Source: an uncultured bacterium
Lineage (GTDB): Bacteria > Bacillota > Clostridia > Oscillospirales > Ruminococcaceae
DNA: 56,660 nucleotides
Direction: 5' to 3'
Assembly (NCBI GenBank): GCA_905214345.1
Contig: CAJMLV010000018.1
Coordinates: forward strand, 1-56,660
Numbering within the stretch: position 1 is the first letter of the stretch; every line of letters begins with the position of its first letter. The notes beneath the pieces were generated by a model, which did no database searches, had not been told where the DNA came from, and saw only the letters and a list, made by a program, of their open reading frames with translations. A program made the position numbers and the translations under genes. Positions 50,708 to 56,660 of the stretch are shown piece by piece.

Positions 50708-52777
50708 TCAAATATTTCCTTCCATCTTTTCAGACGGTTTGGACTTGGGTTTGCGGGTACGGGCCGCCGAAGTGGTCTTGCGGGCGGTGGGCTTGGCGGC
50801 TTTTTCCGTTTTGGCGGTCTTGGTGCTCTTCTTGGCAGCCTTGACCGGTTCCTCCCCTTCCTTCTTGGCGGGCTTCTTCCGCGGTGCGGGAACGCTGAAA
50901 TACAGGGTGGACAGCGGCGGCAGGGTCAGGGTGATGTGCTGCTCAAAGCCGTGCATGGCACCCTTCTTGCTGCGCACCGTACCGTTGGTAACGCCCGTTC
51001 CGCCGTACTTCACATCGTCGGAGTTGAGCACTTCTTTATAGCTGCCCGCATTGGGAACGCCCATGGAATAGCCTTCCCGCAGGACGGGGTTGAAGTTGCA
51101 GACAATGAGCACCATCTTGCCCTTGGTATCGCGGCGCAGGAAAGCGATGACGCTCTGCTGGTTGTCATCCGGCACGATCCACTGGAAACCTTCCCAACTG
51201 TAATCCACTTCCCACATGGCGGGGGTTTCGCGGTAGAAGTGGTTCAGATCGCGCACATAGCTCTGCAGCTGATGGTGCTTGTCATAACCCAGCAGCATCC
51301 AATCCAGCGGCTTGTTTTCGTCCCATTCGATGAACTGGCCGAATTCCTGGCCCATGAAGAGGAGCTTCTTGCCGGGATGGGCAGCCATGTAGCCGTAGAA
51401 GGTGCGCAGGTTGGCGAACTTCTGTTCGTAGTCGCCGGGCATCTTGTTGATCAGGCTGCACTTGCCGTGAACCACTTCGTCGTGGCTGATGGGCAGGACG
51501 AAGTTTTCGCTGAAGGCATAGAAGAAGCTGAAGGTCACCTTGCCGTGGTTGCCGGCACGGAACAGCGGGTCGGTCTTCATGTAGCTGAGCATGTCGTTCA
51601 TCCAGCCCATGTTCCACTTGAAGTTGAAGCCCAGGCCGCCATCTGCAGCGGGTTTGGTGACCAGCGGCCAGGCGGTGGATTCCTCGGCGATCATCATCTT
51701 GTGGGGATAACGGCCCAGGATGGTGCTGTTGCACTTCTGCAGGAAGGCGATGGCTTCCAGGTTTTCCTTGCCGCCGTTGACGTTCTGTTCCCATTCGCCG
51801 TCCCGGCGGTTGTAGTCCAGATACAGCATGCTGGCCACGGCGTCCACACGCAGGCCATCCACATGGTACTGCTCGATCCAGAACAGCGCGCTGGAGATCA
51901 GGAAGCTCTGCACTTCGGGCATACCGTAGTTGAACACCATGGTACCCCATTCTTTATGCTCGCCGCGGCGGGGGTTGGGGTCCTCGTAGCAGGGAGCGCC
52001 ATCAAACATGTACAGGCCGTAGGCGTCCTTGGGGAAGTGGGCGGGCACCCAGTCCAGGATCACGCCGATGCCCGCACGGTGCATCTTGTCCACAAAGGCC
52101 ATGAAGTCGTGGGGGGTACCGTAGCGGCTGGTGGGTGCGTAGTATCCGCTGACCTGATAGCCCCAGCTGCCATCGAAGGGATATTCAGTGATGGGCAGCA
52201 GCTCCACATGGGTGTAGCCCATATCCAGTATGTAGGGGATGAGTTCATCCGCCAGTTCGGAATAGTTGTAGGGCACACCATCCGCCTTCATCTTCCAGCT
52301 GCCGGCATGCAGCTCATAGATGAGCATGGGTCCGTTGATCACATCGCGCTTTTTCTGTTCTTCTTCCCAGGCGGAATCGCTCCAGGTGAAGCCGCTCAGG
52401 TCATAGACCTTGCTGCCGTTGGAGGGGCGGGTCTCGGCGTGGAAGGCATACGGGTCGGCCTTGTATGCCAGCTCATCCGCCGGCGTGGTGACGCAGTATT
52501 TGTACACATCAAACTGCTTCATGCCGGGAATAAACACTTCCCAGATACCGTCGTCCACCTTCTGCATCGGGTTGGCCGTCGGAACCCAGTCGTTGAAATC
52601 GCCCACCACGGAGACAGCCTTTGCATGCGGCGCCCAAAGGCGGAACACAACGCCCGCCTGGCCGTCCTGCTCACAAAGGTGTGCGCCGAAATAGCGGTAA
52701 GCCTCCATGTTATTTCCCTGCCGGAACAGATAGATCGGCAGGTCGGAAGCTTTTGGCACCTTTTCTTGCTGTTTCAA
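50708..52777 (-). CDS. glgB: 1,4-alpha-glucan branching enzyme with a basic C-terminal tail
   Basis: A 689-residue GH13 enzyme: a CBM48 domain (VVFRLWAPHAKAVSVVGDFN, ~40-60), then the barrel with Asp312 (DGLRVDAVASM, nucleophile) and Glu365 (IAEESTAWP, acid/base), ISHDEVVHGK, and a C-terminal beta domain ending near YFSVP. The last ~59 residues (631-689) are a separate tail of Lys, Ala, Thr, Pro and Arg (about 20 basic residues), resembling histone H1 or HU-type tails and not part of the family. The start is a TTG 6 bp after ggggag; an ATG at 52708 is a possible alternative. It heads glgBCDA. Confidence 0.93.
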   Translation of the reverse strand: MKQQEKVPKASDLPIYLFRQGNNMEAYRYFGAHLCEQDGQAGVVFRLWAPHAKAVSVVGDFNDWVPTANPMQKVDDGIWEVFIPGMKQFDVYKYCVTTPADELAYKADPYAFHAETRPSNGSKVYDLSGFTWSDSAWEEEQKKRDVINGPMLIYELHAGSWKMKADGVPYNYSELADELIPYILDMGYTHVELLPITEYPFDGSWGYQVSGYYAPTSRYGTPHDFMAFVDKMHRAGIGVILDWVPAHFPKDAYGLYMFDGAPCYEDPNPRRGEHKEWGTMVFNYGMPEVQSFLISSALFWIEQYHVDGLRVDAVASMLYLDYNRRDGEWEQNVNGGKENLEAIAFLQKCNSTILGRYPHKMMIAEESTAWPLVTKPAADGGLGFNFKWNMGWMNDMLSYMKTDPLFRAGNHGKVTFSFFYAFSENFVLPISHDEVVHGKCSLINKMPGDYEQKFANLRTFYGYMAAHPGKKLLFMGQEFGQFIEWDENKPLDWMLLGYDKHHQLQSYVRDLNHFYRETPAMWEVDYSWEGFQWIVPDDNQQSVIAFLRRDTKGKMVLIVCNFNPVLREGYSMGVPNAGSYKEVLNSDDVKYGGTGVTNGTVRSKKGAMHGFEQHITLTLPPLSTLYFSVPAPRKKPAKKEGEEPVKAAKKSTKTAKTEKAAKPTARKTTSAARTRKPKSKPSEKMEGNI

Positions 52778-52857
52778 TTTGATCTCCCCTTATAAAACCA
52801 TAGGTGTGCGGGTCATTTTTGAACAGACTCGCGGTAAGTGTGGTTTCTATTGATTCT

Positions 52858-52886
52858 ATATTACCTGTTTCAGGCACGAATTTCAA
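52858..52886 (-). promoter_or_regulatory. Promoter of the glycogen operon
   Basis: Minus-strand TTGAAA (52881-52886) and TAATAT (52858-52863) with a 17-bp spacer, 80 bp before the glgB start. Confidence 0.72.
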
Positions 52887-52982
52887 GACTTTTCTGTAAT
52901 AAAGCGCTAAAATTTTATCAAGCTCGCTTGTCGATTTGTGCAAAATAGTCATTTTTCATGTCAAATTCTTGTCTGGCGGCGC

Positions 52983-53033
52983 AAAAAAAGCGCTTATAGC
53001 GTACTTTTTGCTAAAAAGCACGCTATAAGCGCT
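52983..53033 (-). terminator. Very strong terminator of the SGNH hydrolase gene
   Basis: AGCGCTTATAGCGT (52989-53002) and ACGCTATAAGCGCT (53020-53033) pair perfectly over 14 bp. After one mismatch the stem continues as CTTTTT/AAAAAG. A T7 run follows on the minus strand. The stem starts 9 bp after the stop codon. Confidence 0.93.
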
Positions 53034-53041
53034 CATTGGTA

Positions 53042-54070
53042 TCACGAACCCAAAATATAGTAGGGACTGGTGCCTTCGTACTGATTGCGGCGATCCCATG
53101 CGGTGTGGGTAGCCAGATAATCAGCCCAGGCAGCATAGCCGGCAGGCCCCATATGGATGCCGTCGGAGGTCTGGTATTCGTCGATCTGGCTGCCATCAGG
53201 GTAGGTCAAAGCCTCCTGGATGTTGACGAAATAGCAGCCGCGGGTCAGGGCAATGTTGGCCAGCATGTTGTTGATGGTCTGGATGCGGGCATTGTCCAAA
53301 CCGGGCTTGGTCTGAACGACCGTTTCCTGCACGCCGGGGATGGCCTGGATATAAATGGCCACGCCGGGCAGATTCTGCTGCAGGATCTCAATCATCTTGT
53401 CATAATAGGCGATAAAGGAATCCTCGCTGCCCTGATTCACCAGAGCATTGGTGCCAAACAGCACATACAGGAAATCCGGCTGGGATGCGACAATGGCATC
53501 CAAAGCGGCCTCGTCCACGTTGCGGGCGTAATCATGCGCCACCGAGTTGTTGACGATGATCTGCGGGCCGGCGCTGCGGTAGCCGCGAACCTGCGCATTG
53601 GTGTAACCCGTGGCATAAATGGCCATGCCTTCGGTGATGCTGTCCCCCAGGAAGGTAGCCGTGTTGAAATGTTCCCGGGTCACACGGCCGGACTGGGGCA
53701 AAGCCACCATGCGGGCGTCGGTATTCAGGTACTCGAAATCGATGGTCTGTTCCACCGGCTGGCAAGTATCCCAGGACGCATTCTCCACCGCCGGCAGCAG
53801 GCGCTGGGGCGCATAAGGCGCAGCGGTTTCACCGGTAGCTGTCTCCGAGGTGGACGCCAGCGGCTTCGCCGTCACCTGCGGTGTGGGCACCGCCGTTTCA
53901 GGGCTGGCGCTTTCAGGGGTAGCCGCGGGCTGTTCCGGCTGGCTGCCACGGTACCAGAAATATCCGGCCACCGCACACAGCAGAGCCAGCACAACAAGCA
54001 GCGCGATCACCGCTTTGCGGCGGCGGCGCTGACTTTCGATCTTTCTTCTATAATAGTAATAATCGGCCAT
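53042..54070 (-). CDS. Membrane-anchored SGNH/GDSL hydrolase
   Basis: The ATG at 54070 follows gggagat; open sequence further upstream runs antisense into the DegV gene and is rejected. The 342-residue protein has an odd start (MADYYYYRRK), a basic segment, one membrane helix (VIALLVVLALLCAVAGYFW), a Pro/Thr/Ala-rich linker to about residue 90, then an SGNH domain. That domain has FLGDSITEG (nucleophile Ser), VLFGTNALVNQG (Asn block) and SDGIHMGPAGY (Asp/His). It is likely an extracellular esterase acting on wall polymers or peptidoglycan acetyl groups, but the substrate is unknown. It stands alone. Confidence 0.82.
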   Translation of the reverse strand: MADYYYYRRKIESQRRRRKAVIALLVVLALLCAVAGYFWYRGSQPEQPAATPESASPETAVPTPQVTAKPLASTSETATGETAAPYAPQRLLPAVENASWDTCQPVEQTIDFEYLNTDARMVALPQSGRVTREHFNTATFLGDSITEGMAIYATGYTNAQVRGYRSAGPQIIVNNSVAHDYARNVDEAALDAIVASQPDFLYVLFGTNALVNQGSEDSFIAYYDKMIEILQQNLPGVAIYIQAIPGVQETVVQTKPGLDNARIQTINNMLANIALTRGCYFVNIQEALTYPDGSQIDEYQTSDGIHMGPAGYAAWADYLATHTAWDRRNQYEGTSPYYILGS

Positions 54071-54215
54071 AAAAGGAAATCTCCCACCACTGTGCGCGCC
54101 CCCGGCGCGCGGTATAACAGATATAGAGGTATTATACCTCTTTTCCGGCGTTGTGCGCAAGAGTAAAACACACCGGCACAGAGCTTTTACAAAAATGTAA
54201 CGCAACGCCGAAAGC

Positions 54216-54244
54216 TTGACGGTTTCCTCACGCCCCCGTATAAT
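54216..54244 (+). promoter_or_regulatory. Promoter of the DegV gene
   Basis: TTGACG (54216-54221) and TATAAT (54239-54244), 17-bp spacer. Confidence 0.88.
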
Positions 54245-54313
54245 AAAAGGATAGAAACCAACACTTGGTATAAAGTGCGCCTGTGTTCTGCACCGGTGCC
54301 GGGAGGGTTTGCC

Positions 54314-55153
54314 ATGGCATGGATGATCGTATCGGACACTTCTTGTGATATCCGGGAATTGACGCCGCTTTCCGCCGGGGTACAGTTTGCGCTGGTCCCC
54401 TTTAAGATCCGCATCGGCGAGCGTGAATATGTGGACCTGCCCACGCTGAACGTGCCGCAGATGATCCAGGCAATGACCGACTACAACGGCGCCTCCACCT
54501 CCGCCTGCCCCAGCCCAGAAGAATGGGCCGAACGGTTTCTGCAGGCCGACCAGGTCATCGCACTGACCATCAGCAGCAATCTTTCCGGCAGCTATAACGC
54601 GGCGGTCGCCGCCCGGGAGATGGTCCTGGAAGAGCACCCGGAGAAGAAGATCTTCATTCTGGACACTCTGAGCTGCGCCGGTGCCCTGGCATCCGCCGCC
54701 GCCCTGGCCAACCGTATGATCGGGGAAGGGGCCGAGTTTGAGGAAATTTGCCGCGCCCTGACCGAATACAGCGCCAAAGGGCATATCCTGTTTGCCCTGG
54801 CCAGCTTTGACAACCTGGCCAAGAACGGCCGGGTCTCCAAGGTCGTGGGCTTTATCGCCGGACGCCTGAACATGCGGGTGCTGGGCAAGCGCACTGCCGA
54901 CGGCAAGATCGACTTCTTCTTCAAGACCCGCGGTGAGCCCCGGGTACTGGCCCGCATTCTGGAGCAGATGGATCACGACGGATACGACGGCAGCCGCCCC
55001 ATCCTGATCAGCCATTGCTTCAACGAAAACGCCGCTTCCCTGCTGGTCCATGGCATCCATGCCAAGTGGCCTGAAGCCCCGGTGCAGGTAGTGCCCTGCA
55101 GCGGCCTGTGCAGCTTCTATGCCCAGGAACAGGGAATTATCATTACCTACTGA
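54314..55153 (+). CDS. DegV-family fatty-acid-binding protein
   Basis: The ATG at 54314 follows gggaggg. The 279-residue protein starts WMIVSDTSCDIRE, has the STSACPSPEEWAERF and ALTISSNLSGSYNAA motifs that form the fatty-acid carboxylate site, and ILDTLSCAGALA. DegV/FakB proteins present fatty acids to the kinase FakA; no fakA is in the window, so the partner is unconfirmed. The gene is monocistronic with its own promoter and terminator. Confidence 0.92.
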   Translation: MAWMIVSDTSCDIRELTPLSAGVQFALVPFKIRIGEREYVDLPTLNVPQMIQAMTDYNGASTSACPSPEEWAERFLQADQVIALTISSNLSGSYNAAVAAREMVLEEHPEKKIFILDTLSCAGALASAAALANRMIGEGAEFEEICRALTEYSAKGHILFALASFDNLAKNGRVSKVVGFIAGRLNMRVLGKRTADGKIDFFFKTRGEPRVLARILEQMDHDGYDGSRPILISHCFNENAASLLVHGIHAKWPEAPVQVVPCSGLCSFYAQEQGIIITY

Positions 55154-55157
55154 GCAG

Positions 55158-55201
55158 CCAAAAACGGCTCCAGACGGAAACATCCGCCGGAGCCGTTTTT
55201 T
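55158..55201 (+). terminator. Terminator after the DegV gene (bidirectional)
   Basis: AAAACGGCTCC and GGAGCCGTTTT with an inner CGG/CCG pair, followed by T7. Confidence 0.9.
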
Positions 55202-55217
55202 TGTTTGCCTGTACCTT

Positions 55218-55634
55218 TTAGCCCATAGAGGAAAACGCCTTCCGGCATCGTTTCACCCAGAGCTTTTCGTACTGAACCTCTGACAAGACGCGCCCGCAAA
55301 GATTCCCCACTGTATACACGCCCGCGTCCCGGCACCATCCAATTGCCATACGATAGGCTTTCAAGCCGGACACACCCACGACCTCCTCGTCATTATCATA
55401 TCGTACAGGACAAGACAATCCTTGCTGCAGCAGTGCCAGTGCCCGCGTGTGCCCATCCGTCAAGGTCAGGTTTCCATCTCCAAAATCATGTACCGGAAGT
55501 GGTTCACATCGCTCCAGGTTGTCGGATGTGAGCCAGGACCGAACCGACAGAAGCTTTGCTTCATTCACATACAGCTGACTGACGTACAGCCGCTCCGGCG
55601 ATATGTGGAGAATCCCCTCAAACACCAGCGCCAT
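55218..55634 (-). CDS. Small ParB/sulfiredoxin-fold-like protein, function unknown
   Basis: The ATG at 55634 is spaced well from aaaggagg; an ATG two codons upstream touches that site. The 138-residue protein has LERCEPLPVHDFGDGNLTLTDGHTRALALLQQG split over residues ~40-75. The DGHTR element resembles the DGxHR motif of ParB N-terminal domains, which bind nucleotides. No DNA-binding helix-turn-helix follows, so a segregation role is unlikely. The second half has no recognised domain. Neighbours give no context. Confidence 0.6.
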   Translation of the reverse strand: MALVFEGILHISPERLYVSQLYVNEAKLLSVRSWLTSDNLERCEPLPVHDFGDGNLTLTDGHTRALALLQQGLSCPVRYDNDEEVVGVSGLKAYRMAIGWCRDAGVYTVGNLCGRVLSEVQYEKLWVKRCRKAFSSMG

Positions 55635-55663
55635 ATCCATCCTCCTTTGGATTTGCAGAAACA

Positions 55664-55926
55664 AAAGAAAAGTCCGAACTCATCAGCGTTCGTGTTTTTG
55701 CATCTGATGACCGATCTCACTGCCAGTATCCGTCAAAAAGTTCAATACAAAAAATCAGCCACGATAGATGTCCCCTTTCCCTTCGGATTCTCAAATAAAC
55801 TCTCTTTACAAGAATAAATTTTTTCAAAGTTGTAAAGGTGAGCCAAAAAGAATCCCTGTCATTTTTTGAAAATAATTGGAACACTCATGTGGTGATCATA
55901 ATCATAAGGCGAAGAGAAAGCATCAA
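55664..55926. other. AT-rich intergenic stretch, no gene recognised
   Basis: Base composition falls sharply here compared with the region to the left. I see no ribosome site with a credible reading frame, no clear promoter and no strong hairpin. It may be a junction between native and acquired DNA. Confidence 0.5.
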
Positions 55927-56454
55927 TTAATTAATGGTTAATGAATATGTAAGCTCTTGTACGGTTTCACTGCTTTTAGGATATGTTCTTGTACCAGTAT
56001 CATCCTCTAGAATCATACCTAATTTCTGCATCAAATTAGATGAATCGGTATTTCTATAGTCACAATGAGCCACTAATTTTTGAAGCTTTAAAACATTTAA
56101 AGCAAAATCTTTTATTGCAAGCGCCGCTTCTATTGCTATTCCTCTTTTCCAATAGCGCTTATTGAGAACCCATCCCAATTCCCCAATATTTCTTGAATCA
56201 TTTAGCATAACGGAGATTGCGCCAATTTGCAGGCCTTCAAAAACAATGGCAAACTCATAATAATTAGGAACCGCTTTTTTCCATTCATTTGTTACATCAC
56301 TTAGAAACTGTTTTGTCTCCTCAATTGTATCATTGGGTAACCAAAACATATATTTTGTATTTTCTTCATCACTGGCATACGTATGAACGGTGGCTAAATC
56401 AGAAATATCTAACGGCCTTAAAATTAACCGATCTGTTTTTATTTCATAAAGCAT
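55927..56454 (-). CDS. RimJ/RimL-type GNAT N-acetyltransferase, AT-rich (probably acquired)
   Basis: The ATG at 56454 follows gaggag. The 175-residue protein begins YEIKTDRLILRPLDISDLATV, the standard RimJ/RimL opening, and has IGELGWVLNKRYWKRGIAIEA (acetyl-CoA loop) and HCDYRNTDSSNLMQKLGM. Relatives acetylate ribosomal protein N-termini, metabolites or drugs; the target here is unknown. Codons are strongly AT-ended (aaa, tta, att), unlike every other gene in the window, which points to recent transfer. Confidence 0.85.
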   Translation of the reverse strand: MLYEIKTDRLILRPLDISDLATVHTYASDEENTKYMFWLPNDTIEETKQFLSDVTNEWKKAVPNYYEFAIVFEGLQIGAISVMLNDSRNIGELGWVLNKRYWKRGIAIEAALAIKDFALNVLKLQKLVAHCDYRNTDSSNLMQKLGMILEDDTGTRTYPKSSETVQELTYSLTIN

Positions 56455-56614
56455 ATCTTTCTCCTCCCCAAAAATGTAATTTATTAAGTAATATCCAATC
56501 ACGAACCACAAAAGAAGTCAATCACTTTACAGCGATTAACTTTTTTGATATTATTCTGGGAAAAAGCCAACGGTTTAGATGCCTCTTTCGACACGAACAG
56601 CTATTTAGTCAGGA

Positions 56615-56655
56615 CCCCCGGCTAAGCCGGGGGCTTGTGTAAGCCCTAGAAGGGC
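56615..56655. repeat. Paired hairpins at the right edge, possibly a mobile-element end
   Basis: CCCCCGGCT (56615-56623) and AGCCGGGGG (56625-56633) are perfect arms around a single base. A second hairpin GCCC/GGGC follows at 56643-56655. Closely spaced small GC hairpins in AT-rich DNA are typical of IS200/IS605-type ends, but a plain terminator is possible and the window stops here. Confidence 0.4.
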
Positions 56656-56660
56656 ATAAT

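Noticed and set aside
52710..52952. Possible 80-residue minus-strand gene upstream of glgB
   Set aside because: It covers the glgB promoter and runs into the start of glgB in another frame, without a ribosome site or recognisable domain.
54070..55183. Long N-terminal extension of the SGNH hydrolase on the minus strand
   Set aside because: The extension is antisense to the DegV gene and crosses its promoter; a ribosome site and signal-anchor-like start exist at 54070.
1..56660. CRISPR array, tRNA or rRNA genes, prophage genes
   Set aside because: No regularly spaced repeats, no cloverleaf sequences and no phage structural or integrase genes were seen on reading both strands.

Overview
The window is 56.7 kb of GC-rich, gene-dense chromosome. 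It looks like a clostridial Firmicute from the Faecalibacterium/Gemmiger/Subdoligranulum side of the Oscillospiraceae (Ruminococcaceae). This placement is an inference from several things: a T-box leader before leuA, an mraZ-led division cluster, the paired GlgC/GlgD of Gram-positives, a SpoIIID regulator, strong aaggagg ribosome sites and sigma-A promoters with 17-bp spacers. No tRNA, rRNA, CRISPR array or complete transposon was seen.

Layout. (1) 1-2536: the 3' part of an MBOAT O-acyltransferase gene and its SGNH-like partner, probably for acylation of a surface polysaccharide. (2) 2577-7502: promoter, T-box leader and leuA-leuC-leuD-leuB, a complete leucine branch, closed by an unusually long inverted repeat. 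(3) 7599-9428, minus: two related membrane proteins under a PadR-type repressor with a clear operator/promoter. (4) 9505-10035, minus: a NeuD-like hexapeptide acetyltransferase. (5) 10210-23428, plus: an independent ~175-nt RNA candidate (possibly 6S RNA), then purE, then from a second promoter purC-F-M-N-purO-AICAR transformylase-D-L-B. This covers de novo IMP synthesis except PurK, with the last two steps split between two single-function proteins instead of one PurH. (6) 23457-34243, minus: a division and wall cluster, mraZ-rsmH-ftsL-PBP-murF-mraY-ftsW-murG-ftsQ. (7) 34468-42313, minus: a coiled-coil protein, rsmD, uvrC, ptsH, and the SRP/ribosome-maturation group ylxM-ffh-rpsP-khpA-rimM-trmD, in which TrmD is fused to a GNAT acetyltransferase. 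(8) 42420-45546, plus: a divergent cysteine-synthase-like PLP enzyme, a small membrane zinc-ribbon protein, spoIIID, dCMP deaminase and uridine kinase. (9) 45561-53033, minus: a class-A beta-lactamase-fold serine hydrolase and the glycogen operon glgB-glgC-glgD-glgA, with a histone-like basic tail on GlgB. (10) 53042-56660: an SGNH hydrolase, a DegV protein, a small ParB-fold-like protein, then an abrupt AT-rich segment carrying a RimJ/RimL-type acetyltransferase and ending in two hairpins that may belong to a mobile element.

Most of the window is core metabolism. The points most worth a second look are the TrmD-GNAT fusion, the split end of the purine pathway, the RNA in front of purE, the GlgB tail, the PadR-controlled paralogue pair, spoIIID with a sigma-E-like promoter, and the AT-rich right end. 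I did not find a convincing entirely new multi-gene system.
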